Assembly (NCBI RefSeq): GCF_003943735.1
Contig: NZ_RJMV01000002.1
Location: 291,807-347,256 of the forward strand
DNA: 55,450 nt
Source of the DNA: Streptococcus sanguinis
Lineage (GTDB): Bacteria > Bacillota > Bacilli > Lactobacillales > Streptococcaceae
Direction of reading: 5' to 3'
Shown: positions 33,862-40,668 of the stretch, piece by piece
How the letters are laid out: each line of letters begins with the position of its first letter
How positions within the stretch are numbered: position 1 is the stretch's first letter
Translations under genes and position numbers: made by a program
Notes under the pieces: model-generated
Database searches by the model: none
Seen by the model: the letters and a program-made list of their open reading frames with translations, nothing else
What the model was told of the DNA's origin: nothing

Positions 33862-33913
33862 TTGACATCTACAAAGGTTAATGTTAGAATACATTCAAAA
33901 ATATATTTGAATG
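33862..33913 (+). promoter_or_regulatory. cadDX promoter and CadX/CadC-type operator
   Basis: TTGACA at 33862-33867, 17-base spacer, TAGAAT at 33885-33890. Immediately downstream is a perfect inverted repeat CATTCAAA-N6-TTTGAATG (33892-33913), the same pattern as the cad operator of staphylococcal plasmids bound by CadC. Binding of CadX there would block transcription until metal releases it. Confidence 0.88.
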
Positions 33914-33922
33914 AGGTGTTTT

Positions 33923-34537
33923 ATGATTCAAAATATTGTTACTTCAATAATCCTGTATTCTGGGACAGCCGTAGACTTACTTATTATCCTAATGTTATTT
34001 TTTGCCAAAAGAAAAAGCAGAAAGGACATCATTAACATCTATTTAGGACAATTTCTAGGCTCTGTTAGTCTAATATTCCTAAGTTTGCTTTTTGCATTTG
34101 TCTTAAATTATATTCCTAGTAAAGAGATTTTAGGTTTACTCGGTTTGATTCCAATTTTCCTAGGCCTCAAAGTTTTGCTTTTAGGAGATTCTGATGGAGA
34201 AGCTATTGCAAAAGATGGTTTGCGAAAAGACAATAAAAACCTGATTTTTCTAGTCGCTATGATTACTTTTGCAAGTTGTGGCGCTGATAATATTGGTGTC
34301 TTTGTCCCATATTTTACCACCTTAAATTTAGCGAATTTGATAGTGACTTTACTTACTTTTCTAGTCATGATTTATCTCTTGGTTTTTTCTGCCCAAAAAT
34401 TAGCACAAGTCCCTTCTGTTGGAGAAACTTTGGAAAAATATAGTAGATGGTTTATTGCCGTTGTCTATTTAGGATTGGGGATGTATATCCTGATTGAAAA
34501 CAACAGCTTTGACATGCTATGGGCTGTGTTAGGCTAG
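33923..34537 (+). CDS. cadD: CadD family cadmium resistance transporter
   Basis: 204 residues with about five to six hydrophobic helices (VTSIILYSGTAVDLLIILMLFF, NIYLGQFLGSVSLIFLSLLFAF and so on) and the conserved FASCGADNIGVFVPYF in the middle. CadD gives cadmium resistance by efflux. I use the ATG at 33923 (MIQNIV), preceded by GAGGTG, since 33911 would include the operator's end. Operon partner cadX starts 11 bases after its stop. Confidence 0.92.
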   Translation: MIQNIVTSIILYSGTAVDLLIILMLFFAKRKSRKDIINIYLGQFLGSVSLIFLSLLFAFVLNYIPSKEILGLLGLIPIFLGLKVLLLGDSDGEAIAKDGLRKDNKNLIFLVAMITFASCGADNIGVFVPYFTTLNLANLIVTLLTFLVMIYLLVFSAQKLAQVPSVGETLEKYSRWFIAVVYLGLGMYILIENNSFDMLWAVLG

Positions 34538-34548
34538 GAGAAAAAATT

Positions 34549-34887
34549 ATGAAAAAAGATAGTATCTGTCAAGTGGATGTTATAAATCAACAAAATGTTA
34601 CAACCGCAACGAACTACCTTGAAAAGGAAAAAGTCCAAAAATCACTTCGCATTTTATCAAAATTTACCGATAATAAACAGATAAATATCATCTTTTATCT
34701 CCTTGCCGTCGAAGAACTCTGTGTCTGCGATATAGCCTGTTTATTAAATCTCAGTATGGCATCTGCCTCCCACCATCTTCGTAAACTAGCCAATCAAAAC
34801 ATCTTGGACACTAGAAGAGAGGGGAAAATTATATATTATTTTATAAAGGATGAGGAAATCAGAGATTTTTTTAATCAACTAGGATAA
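34549..34887 (+). CDS. cadX: CadX, ArsR/SmtB family metal-sensing repressor
   Basis: 112 residues. Winged helix with ELCVCDIACLLNLSMASASHHLRKLANQNIL. Cys7, Cys58 and Cys60 fall exactly at the positions of the main metal ligands of CadC. Cd/Pb/Zn binding would release it from the operator at 33892. Ribosome site TAGGAG 8 bases before the ATG. All sensing residues are kept, so regulation should still work even though the island has lost mobility. Confidence 0.92.
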   Translation: MKKDSICQVDVINQQNVTTATNYLEKEKVQKSLRILSKFTDNKQINIIFYLLAVEELCVCDIACLLNLSMASASHHLRKLANQNILDTRREGKIIYYFIKDEEIRDFFNQLG

Positions 34888-34920
34888 CAACTATTTTTAC
34901 TACTTTTCCATGATTATAGG

Positions 34921-35181
34921 GAGATTATAATCGTTGTTGTTTCAACGGTAGCAAACTGGTTTTTACATAAAGTAATTGATAAACCCAATATAGATCAGAA
35001 AGAATTACTTGAAGCTACCGCACAATATAGAAAGTTATTGATACCTGACCTAATAATTAAAGGAGTGGGATTGATTCTATCCTTAATTGTCTATCCTCCG
35101 ATTATGATGTATAGTGTTTTAATTGCGGCATTTTATATCATAACTTTAAAAACACTATCTGAAAAAAGAGTGAATAACTAA
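34921..35181 (+). pseudogene. 5'-truncated membrane protein gene
   Basis: An open frame without ATG or ribosome site reads IIIVVVSTVANWFLHKVIDKPN, a charged loop, then two hydrophobic helices (LIIKGVGLILSLIVYPP, MMYSVLIAAFYIITL) and a basic tail KTLSEKRVNN before the TAA at 35179-35181. It is the 3' part of an unknown membrane-protein gene whose start was lost, in the space after cadX. The remainder of the gap to 35295 has nothing recognisable. Confidence 0.5.
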
Positions 35182-35295
35182 AAAAATGGTGATCAAAGTT
35201 AGGTGTATTATTTTAATGCTTACAGACCTAAACTATTCCCCTATTTATAATCTATTGATTCATATTTTATGAAATTAATCAGTAGATATCGTTCT

Positions 35296-35347
35296 GAAAA
35301 GCCTTGATAATACGCTGTTTTTAGTCCAACTGAAACCCATACTTTCC
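35296..35347 (+). repeat. element-end repeat, copy 1 (52 bases)
   Basis: Matches 37968-38019 at 48 of 52 positions and sits, like it, directly before an att copy. Together with the 51-base att this marks the right-hand end of two related elements. Confidence 0.85.
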
Positions 35348-35398
35348 AAACCAGGCTTGAAAAAAGCTCGTAAAGCATCACAATTTAGTAAACGTTAA
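35348..35398 (+). repeat. att copy 3 (rpsI 3' end)
   Basis: Encodes [16 protein letters not shown] and stop with about 8 base changes from rpsI. Followed by its own terminator (35418-35453) and one TTCACCCCA arm-like site near 35456. Confidence 0.92.
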
Positions 35399-35417
35399 AA
35401 CTTATTTAAACTTATTG

Positions 35418-35453
35418 AAAGCATTTCGTATCAAAAATACGGGATGCTTTTTC
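35418..35453 (+). terminator. terminator attached to att copy 3
   Basis: Stem AAAGCATTTCGTAT / ATACGGGATGCTTT with a 4-6 base loop, then TTTTC. Confidence 0.85.
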
Positions 35454-35751
35454 TGTTCACCCCAAATTTTTGTAACTAGGTGATACTTGAAATTAATACA
35501 AATTTGGTTGTTTTTGATAAATCTAAGCAACACTACATGATGAAGTGAAAGGGGATGAATCTTTGATAGTATTCACTTATTGTGAAATATGATATATTTA
35601 TTAATTAGATGGATGAATACTTCTAGAGTTAAATATAGTATAATAGGGACATACTTTTTGGTTTATTTTTGTTTGTAGTCGGATTATGAAAGAATATCCA
35701 ATATTATGCGATAAGATAGAATGTTACAAAAAAGAAAGGGGATGCAATCCG

Positions 35752-36338
35752 ATGAAGAAAGACAGATTAATTGTATTGACAGATGCTGTTCTAGCAATTA
35801 TTATGACCATCTTGGTTTTAGAGTTAGAAAAACCAACAACACCAAGTCTTGAAGCTTTTTGGGATTTACGGCAAAATTTCTTTGCTTGTTTTCTTTCCTT
35901 TTTCTGGTTGGGATCGTTATGGATGGCACTAAACACATTATGGGAAAAGGTTGAGAAAATTTCCTCAGAAATTATTTGGTGGAATTTGTTTCTACTCTTG
36001 GAGCGGCAGGAGTTCTCTTTGGAGAATTTCATGCCATCCAAGATACCAGTCTGAATGATGTGGTGGACCGGATCTATATAAATGTCAAGGATTTACCGTT
36101 TCAGTCCTTGGGAGCTTTAGCTAATATCCTGTCTGATATTAAGAAGGGACTGATTCAAGACAGTCATATCTGGTCTTTCTTCCAGTCATTTTTCAAACAA
36201 TATCAGTTGATAATCAGCTTAAATCAGATCTATCAGTTTGTCTATCTTTCTCTGATGGAGATCATGTCCTATCTTCACTTTGATTATTGGAAAAAAACGG
36301 CTCGGTCAGGAGCTAGTATGAATAAGGAGAACAAATGA
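35752..36338 (+). pseudogene. TMEM175 (DUF1211) gene broken by frameshift or deletion
   Basis: From ATG 35752 (ribosome site AAAGGGG) the frame reads MKKDRLIVLTDAVLAIIMTILVLELEKP, the TMEM175 helix 1 signature, and continues to SSEIIWWNLFLLL. It then loses similarity and stops at 36054. A second frame from about 35976 to 36338 (GAAGVLFGEFHAIQDTSLND ... MSYLHFDYWKKTARSGASMNKENK) carries on to the next gene. The second part does not look like TMEM175, so a deletion that joined two genes is also possible. TMEM175 proteins are potassium channels. Confidence 0.6.
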
Positions 36339-36658
36339 AACGTTTAAAAATGTTATGGCATATTATGCAGGTTACGGGTTTTACTCGGTTTGCTCTGAGT
36401 TTTGTGACCTTTGTTTTTGGGTCAGGAGGCGTGCTTTTCCTAGTTGAACCTGCTATCACAAATTACGGAGACGGTCTTTGGTATGCTTTTGTGACTTCGA
36501 CGACTGTCGGCTACGGGGATCTCCTAGCTGTGACCTTGATTGGAAGGATTACCAGTGTCTTCTTGACGATTTATGGGCTCATATTTTTTGGCTGTTTATC
36601 AGCTGTTATTTTTAATTATTATACCAATTTAAATAAGGAAAGAGGAGAGGACAAATGA
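36335..36658 (+). CDS. two-helix potassium channel protein
   Basis: 107 residues: outer helix (FALSFVTFVFGSGGVLFLV), pore loop with the selectivity filter TVGYGD at 57-62, inner helix (ITSVFLTIYGLIFFGCLSAVIF). No regulatory domain, so it is a minimal KcsA-like channel that would work as a tetramer. It starts 4 bases inside the preceding frame's end and overlaps the DUF389 gene by 4 bases, so all are one operon. Confidence 0.88.
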   Translation: MKRLKMLWHIMQVTGFTRFALSFVTFVFGSGGVLFLVEPAITNYGDGLWYAFVTSTTVGYGDLLAVTLIGRITSVFLTIYGLIFFGCLSAVIFNYYTNLNKERGEDK

Positions 36659-37704
36659 CTGCCAATTATTCAACACGGGAATACCGTGAGAAATTATACG
36701 ATGACCTTCATGTTCGATTGAGAGATACAGCGATTTTGATGTGTGCAATTTTTATTGCCTCTATCGGACTAAATATGAATTCAACAGCTGTCATTATAGG
36801 AGCCATGTTGATTTCACCTCTCATGACACCGATTGTTGGACTGGGATTCGGTTTAGCTATTTTTGATACGCGTTTAATCAAGCAATCTCTAGAGGTTTTA
36901 TTGACTCAAGTGTTGGTCAGTTTGCTTGTCTCGACTCTGTATTTCTGGATTTCTCCCTTGTCTTATGCAAGTAGCGAGTTGATTGCACGAACCTCTCCAA
37001 CCATTTGGGATGTCCTCATTGCTATTGCTGGTGGGATTGCTGGTGTGATCGGTTCAAGGAAAAAAGAAGCAAACAATATCGTGCCAGGAGTAGCCATTGC
37101 TACAGCTCTGATGCCGCCTATCTGTACTGCTGGCTATGGTTTAGCTAATGGGAATGTACGATTTTTATTGGGGGCTCTCTATCTTTTCTTGATCAACTGT
37201 GTCTTTATCATGCTAGCCAACATTGTTGGAACAAGAATTTTGATGAGAAAATCTCCTTTAACTTCATTTAAAGAGCTGAGCATTAAAATGAGAATTGGCT
37301 TGATATCTTTGATTGTATTGTTGATTCTTCCAGCTAGCTATTCGGCAGTTACTCTGACAATAGAACAAGCGCGCAAAGAAGGGATCAAACAGTTTGTAGG
37401 AAAAGAGTTCGCCAATTATACGGTTATTAATCAAGTCTACAAGTCAAGTAACAATGAATTGGTCTTGACGGTTGTTGGAGATCCGATTTCAGAAGAAGAA
37501 TTAGAAACACTCCACCAAAAACAAGCCTCTTACGGTATTCAATCTGTTCAATTGAAAGTGAATCAAGTTCAGAACTCGCCAACATTAGATAGTGAAGCGA
37601 CCAAGGAATTTTATGAAAACATTGACAAGTATATTGATCAAAAACTCTCTGAAAAAGATTCACAAAACGATCTCGTAAAAGAAAATGAAGCAGACAAGGA
37701 TTGA
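36655..37704 (+). CDS. DUF389/TIGR00341 family membrane protein
   Basis: 349 residues with about six to seven hydrophobic helices: TAILMCAIFIASIGLNMNST, AVIIGAMLISPLMTPIVGLGFGLA (the conserved GAMLISPLM), a Gly-rich AIAGGIAGVIGSRKKEANNIVPGVAIATALMPP segment, and a C-terminal outside domain of about 100 charged residues. The family has no proven substrate. Position in one operon with a potassium channel suggests a role in ion or turgor balance, which is inference. Confidence 0.88.
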   Translation: MTANYSTREYREKLYDDLHVRLRDTAILMCAIFIASIGLNMNSTAVIIGAMLISPLMTPIVGLGFGLAIFDTRLIKQSLEVLLTQVLVSLLVSTLYFWISPLSYASSELIARTSPTIWDVLIAIAGGIAGVIGSRKKEANNIVPGVAIATALMPPICTAGYGLANGNVRFLLGALYLFLINCVFIMLANIVGTRILMRKSPLTSFKELSIKMRIGLISLIVLLILPASYSAVTLTIEQARKEGIKQFVGKEFANYTVINQVYKSSNNELVLTVVGDPISEEELETLHQKQASYGIQSVQLKVNQVQNSPTLDSEATKEFYENIDKYIDQKLSEKDSQNDLVKENEADKD

Positions 37705-37967
37705 GGACAATGAACTGAATCGGTTTTTACGCCGTGTTTTTCTTGTATCTTCCTCTTTCTTACTTATAGCAGGTTGTTTTTGCTTGAATAAGAAATAAAT
37801 TAGAAGTTCTATCATCTAAGAAAAATGATGAACAAAAAATCATTTAACTAATGGTGTGAACGTTTAGTGTTTATCAGCTCCATTCTCTGTAATTTTGGGG
37901 GTAAAATCCACACCATTCGGATAAAATTAGTTGAATTTGATTGGAAAAAAGCTTTTATAAAAGCGGA

Positions 37968-38019
37968 GAAAAGTCTTGATATTACGCTGTTTTTAGTCCA
38001 ACTGAAATTCATACTTTCC
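37968..38019 (+). repeat. element-end repeat, copy 2 (52 bases)
   Basis: Second copy of the sequence at 35296-35347 (four mismatches), directly joined to att copy 4. The core CTGTTTTTAGTCCAACTGAA is identical in both. Confidence 0.85.
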
Positions 38020-38070
38020 AAACCAGGTCTTAAGAAAGCTCGTAAAGCGTCACAATTCTCAAAACGTTAA
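38020..38070 (+). repeat. att copy 4 (rpsI 3' end)
   Basis: Differs from rpsI at one base and is followed by almost the same downstream sequence and terminator (38096-38129) as rpsI itself, so it is probably the original chromosomal 3' end displaced by the integrations. Confidence 0.93.
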
Positions 38071-38095
38071 TCAATACGATACTATCAACATTTAC

Positions 38096-38129
38096 AGACA
38101 TTCAAGAATTTCTCTTGGATGTCTTTTTT
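38096..38129 (+). terminator. second copy of the rpsI terminator
   Basis: Stem AGACATTCAAGA / TCTTGGATGTCT then TTTTTTG, following att copy 4. Confidence 0.88.
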
Positions 38130-38155
38130 GATGTAAAAAACAATTTAACCTAAAA

Positions 38156-38184
38156 ATACACCAAGATTCAAAATCTTGGTGTAT
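38156..38184 (-). terminator. terminator of the GTPase gene
   Basis: Perfect 13-bp stem ATACACCAAGATT / AATCTTGGTGTAT, T-rich on both sides; it touches the stop codon of the minus-strand gene. Confidence 0.8.
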
Positions 38185-39320
38185 TATCTTTTTTTAGATA
38201 ATTGTTCTCTAAAAAGTTTTGTCATTTGTTTTTGTCCGGCAGGAGTACCTAGTGCTTCTTTGCTTATTTCTCCTTTAAATATTTGTTCCATTAAAAATAG
38301 GTAAGCCTCGCCTAAAGCAGTTGTAATTAATCCAGCAGTGGTTCCAGAAATCGTTCCGCCAACTGCTGTTCCTACTCCGGGAATAAATTTGAGTATATTA
38401 GAGACAATTGTTTTTCCGAGGAATGTTGCTCCCCCAGACCCTAAGGTTGAGGATACAAAGGCGGTTAGAAAAGTTTTATTTATATCAAGGCCAAATATTA
38501 CAGTGATGCCAGTAATCATGCTTATCTGGGTTGGAACAAGCATGAATGCATCTGCGAATGGAACTGGAGCGAAACCTTCACCAAAACTTGCTGCTACTGC
38601 AGTCGCAATGACTGCCCTAGCATGTTTTTTTTTAGATTCCAGAGATACTTTTTGGATATTTTGGAGAGTATCTTGTAGTTCAGTTGGCAATACCTCAGAC
38701 ATTACATCAATCAAAGTATCTAATCCAAAAGCTTTAGCGACATATTCCTCATCAAAATCCATATCTTGAGCTAAAATTGGCACAACTTTACAAACATCTA
38801 AGTTTTCCTGCTCAACATGAGCTTTCATTTCTAGTGCTTTCTTCTTAGGTACAGATTGAGTAAGGACAACAATGATAGGTACCTTAGACGTTTTATTCTT
38901 CTCAGAAAACTCTCTAAGCCATTCCACTTCCGAACTATCGAAAGTACGGTTTGAACCGACATTAATACAATACCAAATGCAGTGGATCACCTCATTGATA
39001 TCATTAGAAGAGTAACCGTTGTTAATTAGGTTAATCACTTCATCTTTGACACTCTCCTGTTGGGTATATGATAATTCAAAGCCGGGTGTATCATAGATAG
39101 CCAAAGGATATCCATTTTTTTCAATTTTGCGAATTTCCTGAGTTACTGGTCTACCCAATCCAGTATCGGCAAAATTACCTCTAAACAAACTGTTGATTAG
39201 TGTGCTTTTACCGACACCTGATTTCCCAATTACGATGATGTTTAATCTTTTTAAATTGTGAATTCTATCATTAATCGCATTGAGACATTGTTGCGCAATA
39301 TTGTCAGTATTAATTTGCAT
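38184..39320 (-). CDS. GTPase with DUF697-like membrane domain
   Basis: 378 residues. G1 GKSGVGKST at 32-40, switch with a Thr in GRPVT near 60, G3 DTPG at 77-80. The G4 position reads TQSV instead of the usual N/TKxD. The second half (about 215-350) is Ala/Gly-rich and hydrophobic (AVIATAVAASFGEGFAPVPFADAFMLVPTQISMITGI), as in the DUF697/YcjF group that touches membranes. Function unknown. It overlaps the preceding small gene by 11 bases, so both are one operon. It may belong to the accessory region. Confidence 0.82.
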   Translation of the reverse strand: MQINTDNIAQQCLNAINDRIHNLKRLNIIVIGKSGVGKSTLINSLFRGNFADTGLGRPVTQEIRKIEKNGYPLAIYDTPGFELSYTQQESVKDEVINLINNGYSSNDINEVIHCIWYCINVGSNRTFDSSEVEWLREFSEKNKTSKVPIIVVLTQSVPKKKALEMKAHVEQENLDVCKVVPILAQDMDFDEEYVAKAFGLDTLIDVMSEVLPTELQDTLQNIQKVSLESKKKHARAVIATAVAASFGEGFAPVPFADAFMLVPTQISMITGITVIFGLDINKTFLTAFVSSTLGSGGATFLGKTIVSNILKFIPGVGTAVGGTISGTTAGLITTALGEAYLFLMEQIFKGEISKEALGTPAGQKQMTKLFREQLSKKR

Positions 39321-39546
39321 GTTCTTCTACCTTTTTATATTCAGATTTTTTAACCAATTTGTCCTTGCAATCAAAAGTTACTTTTCGATGATTAGTTATT
39401 TTTACTTGCTTTTTATACAAATAATTTGTAGTTTTTTTCAAAACTTTAGGCAGAATCACTGTAGAAGCTAGAATTAAAACTCCACTTCCTAAGATATATT
39501 TTACTTTAGAAGAATTTCTTTTTTTGTTACCTTTTGTCTTTGACAT
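39310..39546 (-). CDS. small membrane protein coupled to the GTPase
   Basis: 78 residues: Lys/Asn-rich N-terminus, one hydrophobic helix (YILGSGVLILASTVILPKVL), then a basic tail. The ATG at 39546 has GTGAG upstream; a GTG four codons earlier is the alternative start. Its stop lies within the start of the GTPase gene. Likely partner of that GTPase; no family recognised. Confidence 0.65.
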   Translation of the reverse strand: MSKTKGNKKRNSSKVKYILGSGVLILASTVILPKVLKKTTNYLYKKQVKITNHRKVTFDCKDKLVKKSEYKKVEEHAN

Positions 39547-40008
39547 AATATTTCTCACTAATATGATTTTTAAAATAATTATATCATATAAGAAATTAAA
39601 AGAGTCAATTTAATGATTTTGGTTATCTCTTTGTTTTAAAGATTTTAGAACAACTTCTCCGATAGAAATTGAAGTAATGTTAGCAGAGTTCTATTAGGTG
39701 TAATGAAGAGGATGTAAAGATCTTGAAGATAGAGAAGTAGTTATGTGGTTTTCAGCCTGTCTGGCTCTCCAAGGTACAAGAAAAATAAACCACCTGCCTT
39801 GCGTGTGTGGTCCCTAGATGGGTGGCTATGATTTGTAAAATAAGTCTAAGTAAATTGCTTGATAAGATTTAGTAATTTATAGATTTTAAAAAATTTATAT
39901 AGTAAACTAGATGTGTAGCATTGGGTTTTGAGTGACTGAAAAATTAGTATGGATCGTACCAGTTGTTTTAGAGAATTAATGTGGTATCAAAAAAATTAAG
40001 GAGACGTT
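39547..40008. other. 460-base gene-free gap
   Basis: AT-rich, no credible gene. Holds the divergent promoters of the GTPase pair and the lipoprotein, and a GC-richer block at 39745-39830 (ACCACCTGCCTTGCGTGTGTGGT, with inverted ACCAC/GTGGT) that looks inserted and may be structured RNA or a relic. Not identified. Confidence 0.4.
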
Positions 40009-40452
40009 ATGGAGAAACGAACGAAAATCATAATTGCAACAATTGCAACAATAGTTGCGCTCGTAAGTCTGGGAGGATGTGCCATGACTCAAAAAGAAAG
40101 TAATAAACAAGATAAGAAAATTACTTCTTCAAAAAAGGCTATCAAAGATGATAAAGAAGCTATCAAGCAAAAACAGCTCGCTTATCTCAAAGAACATGAG
40201 CAAGAAATTATAGATTTGGTAAAAGCTCAAAGTCCAAAAGTCGAATCAGTTCAGATTGATTGGGAAGAGACGCAATGGAGTGATGGTGGGCTTACAAATC
40301 CCGAGTATTATATTAATGTTTTTGGGCGAATCAATAATATTGAAGAATCGGGTTGGGGAGTGGATATACCGATTAATGATGATGAAAGTGTAAATCTTGA
40401 AGAAATGATTATAGGTAATTACATAAGTATCGGAGGTGAACCGATTGACTAA
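40009..40452 (+). CDS. hypothetical lipoprotein
   Basis: 147 residues. Signal sequence with lipobox SLGGC (Cys24), then a Lys-rich region (KKITSSKKAIKDDKEAIKQKQ) and a small acidic domain (VESVQIDWEETQWSDGGLTNPEYYINVFG). Streptococci carry many small lipoproteins of this sort with no known function. Ribosome site AAGGAGACGTT 8 bases upstream. Confidence 0.8.
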   Translation: MEKRTKIIIATIATIVALVSLGGCAMTQKESNKQDKKITSSKKAIKDDKEAIKQKQLAYLKEHEQEIIDLVKAQSPKVESVQIDWEETQWSDGGLTNPEYYINVFGRINNIEESGWGVDIPINDDESVNLEEMIIGNYISIGGEPID

Positions 40453-40520
40453 TTAGAATTTGAAAAGTTTTAATAATATATGCTTCGTTAGAGGAATCAT
40501 TCTATAGGCATAAAACTAAT

Positions 40521-40555
40521 AGACATTCAAGAGCTATTTCTTGGATGTCTTTTTT
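40521..40555 (+). terminator. third copy of the rpsI-type terminator
   Basis: Stem AGACATTCAAGAG / TTCTTGGATGTCT then TTTTTT, almost the same as the hairpin at 28371. It ends the lipoprotein transcript. Confidence 0.8.
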
Positions 40556-40668
40556 CCATTATTCAACTTCCCATAAAATTCTTCTATTACTTTCATAGAA
40601 ATTATATATTAGCCAGATAGGGGCAATCATAGTAAAATAGCTATCAAAATAGACTAAAGGAGTTTGGA

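Larger units (their letters stand above)
30386..35347. mobile_element. island B: metal-resistance segment of the rpsI tandem array
   Basis: Bounded by att copies 2 and 3. Contains an IS256-family relic, DUF6110 plus P-type ATPase, an ISL3-like terminus, cadDX with promoter and operator, and a truncated membrane gene. The metal genes are intact; no integrase remains. Confidence 0.75.
35399..38019. mobile_element. island C: ion-channel segment of the rpsI tandem array
   Basis: Bounded by att copies 3 and 4 and ending in the same 52-base sequence that ends island B. Contains a TMEM175 relic, a two-helix potassium channel and a DUF389 protein; no integrase remains. 37705-37967 has no gene. Confidence 0.75.

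Noticed and set aside
33847..34035. 62-residue open frame over the cad promoter
   Set aside because: Lies out of frame with cadD and covers promoter and operator.
37867..38070. 67-residue open frame ending in the S9 tail
   Set aside because: A chance frame through the element-end repeat into att copy 4; not a separate gene.
28295..38070. CRISPR-like array from the repeated rpsI ends
   Set aside because: Only four copies, kilobases apart and protein-coding; they are attachment sites.
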